Shown: positions 7,359 to 15,396 of the stretch, one piece after another
Position numbering within the stretch: position 1 is the first letter of the stretch
How the letters are laid out: every line of letters starts with the position of its first letter
Source of the DNA: Candidatus Omnitrophota bacterium
GTDB lineage: Bacteria > Omnitrophota > Gorgyraeia > Aquiviventales > Aquiviventaceae
Direction: 5' to 3'
NCBI GenBank assembly: GCA_023247255.1
Contig: JAHFGV010000026.1
Coordinates: 1 to 32,023, forward strand
Length of the DNA stretch: 32,023 nucleotides
The notes under the pieces: generated by a model
What the model saw: the letters and a program-made list of their open reading frames with translations, nothing else
What the model was told of the DNA's origin: nothing
Database searches by the model: none
Translations under genes and position numbers: made by a program

Positions 7359-9308
7359 TCAGGGAACGGCTTGTTCGAGGTGCCGTTTGATCACCGAAAG
7401 AAACATTGGGCTGAACTCCCGGAGCTTCTTGTCCCCGACGCCGCTGATGAGTGAGAACGCCTTCTCATCGCGCGGCACATCCCTCGCCATTTGGCGCAGC
7501 GACACGTCGGAAAATATGATATAGGCGGGTACGTTACGCTCGTCGGCCAATTGTTTTCGAAGGCGTCTCAGCCGCTCGAACAGCGCCTCGTCGCAAAGAA
7601 TCTGTCCGTTGCGTCTTGTCTTGGCCGATGGCGAAACGGAGAATGCCCCCGCAGATTTCAACCCCTGCTGCACCCTTTCTTGCTTTCTTGCGAAAGCAAG
7701 AAAGCCTGGGGACGAAACCGCGGGGGGAAAAATCTGCGGGGGCGCGATTCGCTGACTCAACGTGACAGGCTTGCGCTCGTTCAAAACCGCACGGCCCTGC
7801 GCCGTCAGCTCCAAGATGCTGAATTTGTCCGCCGCCTGCTTCACCAATCCGAGCCTCAGGAGCTCTCGTCCAATCGCCGCCCACTCCTGCCGCGTATGCT
7901 CCTTTCCGATGCCATACGTCGACAGCCCTTCATGCCTCCAACGCCGGACCTTCTGCGTTTGCGCACCCGTCAAGACTTCCACCACGTGGTTCAGGCCGAC
8001 TCCGAAGCCGCTTTTCTCGCGGATCCGATAGATGCAGGAAAGAAACTTCTGCGCGGCAAGGGTGCCGTCGAAGGTCTGTCTCGGTGAAAGGCAATTGTCG
8101 CAGGCGGCGCAATTTTTCGTCAGGAACTCTTCACCGAAATAGCCCAGCAGCTCCACTCGTCGACATCGGGAGCTTTCGGCATACTGCACGACTTCTTGCA
8201 GCTGCCGGTGCGCAAGCTCTCGTTCTTTGGGGTCCGACTTCTCCTCGATGAACTGGACGTATTTGACCGTATCGCCCGCCCCGAACAGAAGCACGCACTC
8301 CGCTGGAAGCCCGTCGCGTCCCGCGCGGCCCGTTTCCTGGTAATAGCCTTCGATGTTCTTCGGCAGGTCATAATGGATGACGAACCGCACGTTGGGCTTG
8401 TTGATGCCCATGCCGAAGGCGATCGTCGCTGTGATCACACGGATCTCATCGCGCAAGAACAGCTCCTGATTTCGATTTCGCTCCTCTGCCCCGAGGCCCG
8501 CGTGATACGGCTTGCTGGGAATACCATCCGCGTTGAGCCGCTCGGCGAGGCGTTCCGCGGTCTTTCGGCTCTGGCAGTACACGATGCCGCTTTCGGCCTG
8601 ACGCGCGTTTGCGTAACTGCGCAGTTGCTCATACGCCTGATGCTTGGCCAACACGCGATACGTGAGATTCGGCCGGTTGAAGCCCGCGACATACACGCGC
8701 GGATTTTTCAAGCGAAGCTGGCGGAGAATGTCTTCCCGGACGCGCTCGGTCGCCGTAGCCGTGAGCGCCAAAATTGGCGTATCGGGAAGCACCTCTCGCA
8801 ATTCCGAAAGGCGTCGGTATTCCGGACGAAAGTCGTGTCCCCACTCGCTGATGCAGTGGGCCTCGTCCACGGCGATCAGCGACACGTTCCACCGCCGCAC
8901 ATCCCGCAGAAATCCGGGAAGCATGAGCCGCTCGGGCGCAGCATAGAGCAGGCGATAGTCACCCCTCTTGAGCCTTTCCCGACGTCTTTCGAATTCATCG
9001 GCATCTAGAGACGAATTCAAGAACGTCGCCGGAATTCCCATGACCTGCATGGCATCAACCTGGTCCTTCATCAGCGCGATAAGAGGCGACACAACGACAG
9101 TCAAACCCGCCCGGATAAGCGCGGGCAGTTGGTAACACAGAGATTTCCCCCCACCCGTCGGCAGCAGCGCGAAGACGTCCCGCCCCGCGAGCGAATCCTC
9201 CATGATTTCTCGCTGCAATGGCCGGAACGAGTCGAAGCCAAAGGATCGCTTGAGAAGATCCTCTAAATCGACGGTGTCCGTAGGCAACGCAACAACACGC
9301 TCAAGCAT
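7359..9308 (-). CDS. recQ: ATP-dependent DNA helicase RecQ
   Basis: 649 aa; LLPTGGGKSLCYQLPAL, VDEAHCISEWGHDFRPEY, QETGRAGRDGLPAEC, CxxCDNC zinc motif, C-terminal HRDC. Confidence 0.97.
   Translation of the reverse strand: MLERVVALPTDTVDLEDLLKRSFGFDSFRPLQREIMEDSLAGRDVFALLPTGGGKSLCYQLPALIRAGLTVVVSPLIALMKDQVDAMQVMGIPATFLNSSLDADEFERRRERLKRGDYRLLYAAPERLMLPGFLRDVRRWNVSLIAVDEAHCISEWGHDFRPEYRRLSELREVLPDTPILALTATATERVREDILRQLRLKNPRVYVAGFNRPNLTYRVLAKHQAYEQLRSYANARQAESGIVYCQSRKTAERLAERLNADGIPSKPYHAGLGAEERNRNQELFLRDEIRVITATIAFGMGINKPNVRFVIHYDLPKNIEGYYQETGRAGRDGLPAECVLLFGAGDTVKYVQFIEEKSDPKERELAHRQLQEVVQYAESSRCRRVELLGYFGEEFLTKNCAACDNCLSPRQTFDGTLAAQKFLSCIYRIREKSGFGVGLNHVVEVLTGAQTQKVRRWRHEGLSTYGIGKEHTRQEWAAIGRELLRLGLVKQAADKFSILELTAQGRAVLNERKPVTLSQRIAPPQIFPPAVSSPGFLAFARKQERVQQGLKSAGAFSVSPSAKTRRNGQILCDEALFERLRRLRKQLADERNVPAYIIFSDVSLRQMARDVPRDEKAFSLISGVGDKKLREFSPMFLSVIKRHLEQAVP
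7646..7742. repeat. Nested palindrome inside recQ
   Basis: Outer arms CCCCCGCAGATTT (7646-7658)/AAATCTGCGGGGG (7730-7742); inner arms CTTTCTTGCTTTC (7675-7687)/GAAAGCAAGAAAG (7692-7704); all perfect 13-bp. Confidence 0.9.
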
Positions 9309-9457
9309 GTTCTACCTTAGTACGTTCTATCCCTAACGTATAAACGCAATAGCTCCTAGGCGCTTCCTCATCTCACCCATGCCTGTCCCTCAGTGCCCAT
9401 CACCGCGGTACAAGAGTCACGAGAGCGTCGGGTATCTGCTTGTGCCGACTTATGCGC

Positions 9458-10270
9458 TTAGACTGGCGAGGCAATTTGAATATCAGCTGGGAAGTCCAGT
9501 TCCTTGCTTCGTTGATTGTGATAATTAAGCCACCAGCGATATTTTGGACACATCTTTTGTTCGAATTCAACAGGATGTTTTTGCCTATAGTATCTAGCCA
9601 CCTTTGGTATTCCGTCTTTGATCTCTGAAAGAACACGGCGTGCTCGAGGAAAGTCCAACCTGCCGTAGAGATCTAGATAAAGATGTTTATCCTCTGAGTC
9701 GGAAAGTATGTATCTGTTATCTATTAGTGTTTGCGTGAGACCCTTGCCTATATTACTTCCATCCAACAGAATGCGTGGGTGTCCCGGCTTGACGCGTTCA
9801 AGATTATAAGCCTCCACGAGAGCTTTGCTGAACATAAACTGATAGTTGGGATTGTCATTAAGATCACTTTCATGGTGCTGGCCAATCCAAATTCCACCGC
9901 GATACAAGTGACCGAGTTTACCCATCACGAATAAACAGAACATCGACACCCAGTCGAGAAAACCGAGAACACACGCGATAACATTGTCGTCTTGGCTAAC
10001 GCCCTCTCCCAGTTGGGGAAGATTAAACAGCGGCATGGCGAATAGAGTGGCGTCAGAGAACATGTGCAACTTCAAGTGATGTGCCAGCTTTTTATTTGCT
10101 TCGGCATAAAGGGAGTTGATAGGTCTTGTTTTAAACCCTTCCATTATCTTCACCGCTCCTTCAAATACTCCGTGAATTCCTTTCAGCTTCATGGGATCAT
10201 CCGCATGATCGTTCACGAGATGCGTATAACCTAACAGATCCAGGTAGCAAACAATATGGTTAGAACTCAT
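9458..10270 (-). CDS. Class III nucleotidyl cyclase-like domain protein (start could be TTG at 10315)
   Basis: MSSNHIVCYLDLLGYTHLV ... LKLHMFSDATLFAMP ... LGHLYRGGIWIGQ ... SKALVEAYNLERVKPGHPRILLD; matches the first- and second-Asp metal-site layout of cyclase homology domains. Confidence 0.6.
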   Translation of the reverse strand: MSSNHIVCYLDLLGYTHLVNDHADDPMKLKGIHGVFEGAVKIMEGFKTRPINSLYAEANKKLAHHLKLHMFSDATLFAMPLFNLPQLGEGVSQDDNVIACVLGFLDWVSMFCLFVMGKLGHLYRGGIWIGQHHESDLNDNPNYQFMFSKALVEAYNLERVKPGHPRILLDGSNIGKGLTQTLIDNRYILSDSEDKHLYLDLYGRLDFPRARRVLSEIKDGIPKVARYYRQKHPVEFEQKMCPKYRWWLNYHNQRSKELDFPADIQIASPV

Positions 10271-10299
10271 CCCAAAACCCGTTTCAAGGTAACGAGAAT

Positions 10300-10460
10300 G
10301 AAAATAAGGGGTCAACTCTTGACATTTGACACGTTATGCTCCAAACGTAACAATTTTTCCCTAAGCAGCTCGTCGGTGGCTGCCCTGCGCTCCAAACGCT
10401 TAATTGCTTCTACGATTTTATCTGTTTGTCCGACTTCTGCTCGCCAAGATAACGGGGAGT
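10300..10460. repeat. Relic repeat copy 1: GGGGTCAACTCTTGACA...CTCCAAACG...CTAAGCAGCTCGTCGGTGG (3' end of a lost minus-strand ORF)
   Basis: Near-identical sequence at 12436-12560; minus translation KIVEAIKRLERRAATDELLREKLLRLEHNVSNVK. Confidence 0.7.
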
Positions 10461-10568
10461 TCCGGGGACGTCTATGCATTTTTCCGAGGCGTCCTCAATG
10501 TGCCAGCCCGGATCAGCCAGGCGGCACCATTCGGGACGCTCCGATTTTTTCTTTTTTCACTTCTTAGG

Positions 10569-10665
10569 CTAGTGCTTCGACTCGATTGAAATGAGGGATT
10601 CCTCATTTCAATCTTGCTCAGTCCTTCGACTCGGCCTGCGGCCTCGCTCAGGACTGAAGCACTAG
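10569..10665. repeat. 97-bp nested palindromic element with CTAGTGCTTC/GAAGCACTAG termini
   Basis: Perfect 10-bp termini; inner hairpin GATTGAAATGAG-GGATTC-CTCATTTCAATC; second hairpin around TCGGCCTGCGGCCTCG. Confidence 0.85.
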
Positions 10666-10727
10666 TGGTGAGCAACCCATCATAACAAAGGGGTCGAGTC
10701 ACTAGGTATGTGCTCAGGCATATCCTG

Positions 10728-10946
10728 CTATGAATGCGCCACCCACTGGATGTGTCGATGCGACTGAACACAGTCCCTCAGGTAAAGATTAATCAGATTC
10801 TGATACGGCACTTCCATTTGATTTGCCATTGTCTTGAAATACTCCACGACATCCGCTCCCAACCGAATAGTCACTGGCTTCTTGAGAAGCCTAGCATAGG
10901 GATTGCGGCGGCCTTTCATCTTGGAAAACTCGTATTCTTTTCTCAT
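10728..10946 (-). CDS. brnA: BrnA-type antitoxin (ribbon-helix-helix)
   Basis: MRKEYEFSKMKGRRNPYARLLKKPVTIRLGADVVEYFKTMANQMEVPYQNLINLYLRDC; overlaps the stop codon of brnT. Confidence 0.88.
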   Translation of the reverse strand: MRKEYEFSKMKGRRNPYARLLKKPVTIRLGADVVEYFKTMANQMEVPYQNLINLYLRDCVQSHRHIQWVAHS

Positions 10947-11236
10947 GTGTTTTCCCTCCGATAATGTTTCGCTTCGTGGCGTGTGGCCCTTCTCGCCGAA
11001 ATAATCCTGATCACCGACTGCGCCTCTCTGACGCAATGGCACACCACCAAGAGACGCAACGTGAAACTCAATCCTAACATGATAAAACGGTCTTCCCTCT
11101 CCGAGTGGTCGGGATCGAAGAACTCGATGGCATTCTCATCGTAAAACACCGTCTGCGCCTCTTCGAAAGAGACGCCATGCTTCCTTCTATTCAGTGCGGC
11201 CTTTGTTCTGTCCCAATCGAAGCGGATGTCGTTCAT
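10943..11236 (-). CDS. brnT: BrnT family toxin
   Basis: FDWDRTKAALNRRKHGVSFEEAQTVFYDENAIEFFDPDHSEREDRFIMLG...VIRIISARRATRHEAKHY; BrnT signature. Confidence 0.92.
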   Translation of the reverse strand: MNDIRFDWDRTKAALNRRKHGVSFEEAQTVFYDENAIEFFDPDHSEREDRFIMLGLSFTLRLLVVCHCVREAQSVIRIISARRATRHEAKHYRRENT

Positions 11237-11669
11237 ATGTATAATGTAAATATACTATTCCTGCGGGATATTTTCAAGACTTTCTAGAGGGAATGGGATG
11301 GGTTACCCGCTTAGGCATCTAACAAGGCACACTGGTCTGAAAAGCGGGAAGCATTCCAATGCGATAACCCCCGCGGTTTTGATTGGGACCAACAGGCCAA
11401 ATCAGCGGAGGTGCCAGCCCGTATCAGCTAGGCGTATTTGGGACGCCACCGGTTGTCCTCAACGATATAAACGTAATAACCCGCATGGCGCTTCCTCATC
11501 TCACCCATCCCTGTCCCTCGGTGCCCGGCATCGCGGTAGCTGGTACCTTTCATTCAGCCACTGGAGCGTCGCTTCTTCAACGGTGGACTCGGTCACAGCT
11601 TTCATCTTGAATCAGACATCCCATGTTTGCAGAAAAATAAATCACTTAGGATCAGTGGCCATGGTAAGC

Positions 11670-12341
11670 CTAGAATGCAGTTCGATATCTCATATAAACT
11701 GAGGAATTGCGAAGTTTTCGAATAAACCGAAAGCCTTTGAGTATTCCCAACACCTTTTGACGGTCTTGCTCCCTAAGGCGACTCCCCCGAGTTAGATCTT
11801 GAAAATTTTCAGGCGTCAATTTCTGGTTGTCTCTTAAGTGAGCAATAATCTTAAGGCAAAGTTCGAGCTTTTTGTCCGTTTTCCCCGTTCCAGAAATTTC
11901 CTTGTAGATCTTTCTAACCCAATATTCCTTGCGCAATATGTATTCAATCAATTGACTGCCCAAACCAACCTGCGGTTTATAGTCGTATCGGGTGTATTCT
12001 AAACGTTGTATTCCTCGAACATCAGCCGGAACCTCCCGCGATCGACGTGTGTTGAGCAAGATGTAATATGGTTTTCCGGCTTTCTCCTTTAACCCTTCTG
12101 CTAAGCCAAGCTCCATAGAAACATTCGGATTCCAACCGGACAAATCAAAGATTGCAAAATCCGATTTCTGTATATCCCTCTTCATAATATTCAGAAGGTG
12201 TTCGGTCCGAACATCGGTGTTTCCGTAAATGACCTTAAAGGGCAACTCTTGGAAAAGCTTTCTGAATTTCTTGGTTGCGAAGCGATTGCCAAACGGATGC
12301 CCTACAAAAACCTTTGGAAATCTAGTCCTGACTCGCGCCAT
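11670..12341 (-). CDS. TIR-like / nucleoside 2-deoxyribosyltransferase-like protein with C-terminal helical (wHTH-like) region
   Basis: KVFVGHPFGNRF...IMKRDIQKSDFAIFDLSGWNPNVSMELGLAEGL; typical of NDT/TIR-like predicted nucleotide-binding proteins. Confidence 0.65.
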   Translation of the reverse strand: MARVRTRFPKVFVGHPFGNRFATKKFRKLFQELPFKVIYGNTDVRTEHLLNIMKRDIQKSDFAIFDLSGWNPNVSMELGLAEGLKEKAGKPYYILLNTRRSREVPADVRGIQRLEYTRYDYKPQVGLGSQLIEYILRKEYWVRKIYKEISGTGKTDKKLELCLKIIAHLRDNQKLTPENFQDLTRGSRLREQDRQKVLGILKGFRFIRKLRNSSVYMRYRTAF

Positions 12342-12435
12342 TCAAGCTTTCCTCCGTTTTGGTCCTAGTCTGCCTTGGATATTGTTCGCCCCAAGGTCTC
12401 CCGCTCGGGGATTTGTTGGAGGGGTCTAAAGAAAC

Positions 12436-12560
12436 AGGGGGTTAACCTTGACAATGGATACGTCACGCTCCAAACGGAACGATTTTTTCCTAAGCAGCTC
12501 ATCGGTGGCCGATCTGCGCTCCAAACGCTTGATCGCTTGCGTCACACGATCACTTCTGGC
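12436..12560. repeat. Relic repeat copy 2 (paralog of 10300-10460)
   Basis: CTCCAAACGGAACGATTTTTTCCTAAGCAGCTCATCGGTGGCCGATCTGCGCTCCAAACGCTTGATCGCTT matches copy 1. Confidence 0.7.
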
Positions 12561-13488
12561 GCAACGACGCACCTTGTTTGATGAACGTCCCGGCCTGAAA
12601 CTCCGCAAAGGCGGTCTTGAGTTCCTCCTGGGTGTTCATGACAATCGGGCCGTACCAGGCAACCGGTTCCTTGAGCGGCTTGCCGCAGATCAGCAGAAAG
12701 TGAACGGGCTGCTTCTCGGTCGTCACGAGCACGGTATCCCCGGCGGGCTCGTAGAGCGCGATGGTGCCTTCTTGGCACACACACGCCGGCGTCATGTCGA
12801 AATAGTTCTCGCCGATCGCCTCGCGGCCGAAGGGGTTGCGCCCGGGATCGAAGTGTGCCTCGCCTTCAACCACGTAGGCGAACACGGTGTACCCGGGCTT
12901 GACCGGATGCGTGAACGTCTTGCCTGCCGGCAGCGACACATCTAGGTATTCCGGATCCGTCACGATCTCCCGGACCGGCCCTTGCACATCACCCATCGTC
13001 CCGCAGATGATCCGCACCGTCGCTCCCTCGACGGTCTTCACCGCGGGGATCTGTCGTGCGGTCACTTCCCGGTAGTGCGGGTCCATCATCTTCTGACGTC
13101 TGGGCAGGTTCGCCCAGAGCTGAAAACCCCACATCCGACCCTTCGCGTCGCCCTGGGGCATTTCTTGGTGGATGATGCCGCTGCCCGCCGTCATCCACTG
13201 TACGTCTCCTGAGCGGATCACACCGCTGTTGCCCAGGCTGTCTTTGTGCTCCACGTCTCCATCCAGCACGTAGGTGATCGTCTCGATCCCGCGATGCGGA
13301 TGCCAGGGAAAGCCGCGGACATAGTCGTCGCGCTCGTCGGAGTGGAAGCAGTCGAGCAGGAGAAACGGGTCTAACTGCGGCACCTCATGGAAGCCGAAGA
13401 CGCGCTTGAGGCGCACCCCGGCCCCCTCGATCGTCGGAATGCTCTTCCACACTTTCTTGATTTGTCTGACGGGTGTGCGTGCGTCCAT
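12550..13488 (-). CDS. Pirin family protein
   Basis: PFLLLDCFHSDERDDYVRGFPWHPHRGIETITYVLDGDVEHKDSLGNSGVIRSGDVQWMTAGSGIIHQEMP; classic pirin motif. Confidence 0.96.
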   Translation of the reverse strand: MDARTPVRQIKKVWKSIPTIEGAGVRLKRVFGFHEVPQLDPFLLLDCFHSDERDDYVRGFPWHPHRGIETITYVLDGDVEHKDSLGNSGVIRSGDVQWMTAGSGIIHQEMPQGDAKGRMWGFQLWANLPRRQKMMDPHYREVTARQIPAVKTVEGATVRIICGTMGDVQGPVREIVTDPEYLDVSLPAGKTFTHPVKPGYTVFAYVVEGEAHFDPGRNPFGREAIGENYFDMTPACVCQEGTIALYEPAGDTVLVTTEKQPVHFLLICGKPLKEPVAWYGPIVMNTQEELKTAFAEFQAGTFIKQGASLRQK

Positions 13489-13506
13489 ATAATTCCCAAA
13501 ACAGGA

Positions 13507-14139
13507 TTACTCTGCCCGACTGTAGTAGATCTCCATGGCCTTGAACTCTCGACCCTCGGGGGTGCGCATATAGCTTTCATACGTGTTGTGGGTCGGGTCG
13601 ACTACCGTCCACGCCGAGCGGAATTGCCGGTGTGTTTCCATGGTGAGCGGGCAGCTGAACTTACCCGCATCGGTCAGCGTTTGGGTCGCCGCGTCGAATC
13701 GTCCGGTTCCCATCATCATGCCTGTCGCCATGTTGTCGAACCACACCGATTGGTACTCCTTGCGGAGGTTATCGTAGCCTATGAAACCGATGCCCTCGAA
13801 GGACGGCTGGCCCTCTGCTTCGCCACGAATCTCTTGCTTCAGGAATCGACCGCCGAAGATCAAGGTGTTGGTGGCACTACCCGTCATCGCTTCAGGCGGA
13901 GCATCCGGAGACATCCACCACTGCGCCGTGTAGGTCCAGGAGCCGACGAACGGCTCAAGCGCTTTGTGCTCTTCGCTGGGGCTTCCGAGTCGTTGCATGG
14001 CCTCCATCGCTGCCTGTTTCGCCGGATCCATCGCCGGATGGGACATCTTTTCCTGTTGCGCCTGTACTAACCCTCCGCTCAGTGCGAACATCCCCACCGC
14101 AATCATCAATCGAATCGTCGTACGCATTTTTTCCTCCAT
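13507..14139 (-). CDS. DUF1579 domain-containing secreted protein
   Basis: Signal peptide; EHKALEPFVGSWTYTAQWWMSPDAPPEAMTGSATNTLIFGGRFLKQEIRGE. Confidence 0.88.
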   Translation of the reverse strand: MEEKMRTTIRLMIAVGMFALSGGLVQAQQEKMSHPAMDPAKQAAMEAMQRLGSPSEEHKALEPFVGSWTYTAQWWMSPDAPPEAMTGSATNTLIFGGRFLKQEIRGEAEGQPSFEGIGFIGYDNLRKEYQSVWFDNMATGMMMGTGRFDAATQTLTDAGKFSCPLTMETHRQFRSAWTVVDPTHNTYESYMRTPEGREFKAMEIYYSRAE

Positions 14140-14209
14140 TTGGAATTCTAACCCATGATCATTTTCTGCTTTGGCAGGCTAAAGCAGTCATTCTCACTCG
14201 TTTGCTTCT

Positions 14210-14487
14210 TCAGGCTTTCCTCATAGTGCCTCCTCGTCTCATCCGCGCCCATCCCTCACGCTCACGTGCCAGAGATCCCTTCGCCTGTTGGGCGAATGCC
14301 TTCTGAGCGCGCTCGGCAATTTGTTCCGGGCTCAGATCTCTTTATGCGTTGCGATCGACCAACGGTGGCCGAATGGATCGAGGAGTTGTCCCTGTCGATC
14401 TCCCCAGAACATATCGGTCACCGGCATCAAGACGGTTGCGCCGGCTTTGACCGCCTGGTTAAAGGTCGCGTCCACATCTTCCATTTT
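14210..14487 (-). pseudogene. VOC/PhnB-like (glyoxalase) C-terminal remnant with frameshift
   Basis: Own minus translation: EDVDATFNQAVKAGATVLMPVTDMFWGDRQGQLLDPFGHRWSIATHKEI*; the shifted frame continues LSPEQIAERAQKAFAQQAKGSLA. N-terminal half absent. Confidence 0.85.
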
Positions 14488-15396
14488 TCACAAGGCGTTC
14501 AGCGTATCTTCAGGTACCCAACCAGAGAGGCCGTCGGCGCGCTTGAGCTGGACCCAACCGAATTCATGCCCGAGGACCTGGACGATCGTACCTTCGGGCA
14601 GTTCGAAGTGGGTAGTGCCCGTTGTCTGCGGAGAGAACTTTACATCGATCTGCTCACGCACGACGACTGCCTTTGGCACGCCATCTAGCACTAGCGTTTT
14701 CACGACCAACGCGGTGAAGAAAACAAGAGCAGTGGTCCCTGAGAGCCATACGACAGGCTGCGCAACGCGCCGAGTCTGCGGCTTCCAGGTAGCCAGGCTC
14801 CACATGAGCACCAGCAGCCACCCCGACAGGCCAGACCATCCGGCAAGCTCGGACGTTGCGAATCGTTGCTGGAGCGTCAGCCATCGAATCAGACGAGAGG
14901 GTATCACCGAAGCATTGACCCCGGCTTGTAAGAGCGCCTGGACGTATTCCAAATTTGCCTGGACGTCGGCGTCACGGGGTAGAAATGCTTTTGCCTTCAG
15001 ATAGGCCCAGAGGGCTTCACTTTTTTTCCCGCTTTTCAAGAGCGCGTTGCCGAGGTTGTAGTAGAGTACGCCGTTCTGCCACCCCGCTGCCAGGAGATCT
15101 CGGTAGCCTGACGCAGCCTCAGAGAACTTGCCGTTTCGGTAGTGCTCATTGGCCTGTTGGAAAGTTGACGTTGCACTCACCGAAGCGTTGACGCGAGCCA
15201 CACCGCCACCCCACAGGGTCATGCTGGCGACGATGCCAACGGTTAAGCGGATGGTGTAAAGCCGTACGGGATGAGCCTGTGGCACCGATAAGGCTGCCCC
15301 GATGGGACCGACATCCCGCCCACCCATACGGCTGCTAACTGCCGTGTCGCCCAAAATCCTCGGCCGTGGCGCAATGGCGGGGTTGGATCGTCTCAT
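14488..15396 (-). CDS. TPR + SH3-like protein (BatE-like)
   Basis: FQQANEHYRNGKFSEAASGYRDLLAAGWQNGVLYYNLGNALLKSGKKSEALWAYLKAKAFLPRD; C-terminal EGTIVQVLGHEFGWVQLKRADGLSGWV; ATG at 15396 overlaps the BatD stop. Confidence 0.85.
   Translation of the reverse strand: MRRSNPAIAPRPRILGDTAVSSRMGGRDVGPIGAALSVPQAHPVRLYTIRLTVGIVASMTLWGGGVARVNASVSATSTFQQANEHYRNGKFSEAASGYRDLLAAGWQNGVLYYNLGNALLKSGKKSEALWAYLKAKAFLPRDADVQANLEYVQALLQAGVNASVIPSRLIRWLTLQQRFATSELAGWSGLSGWLLVLMWSLATWKPQTRRVAQPVVWLSGTTALVFFTALVVKTLVLDGVPKAVVVREQIDVKFSPQTTGTTHFELPEGTIVQVLGHEFGWVQLKRADGLSGWVPEDTLNAL
15256..15384 (-). repeat. 129-bp ORF-embedded repeat, copy 1
   Basis: Gap-free alignment to 24421-24549 and 25411-25539. Confidence 0.8.

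Noticed and set aside
8196-9008. 270-aa plus ORF
   Set aside because: Antisense to conserved recQ motifs.
12448-12945. 165-aa plus ORF
   Set aside because: Antisense to pirin and the relic repeat.
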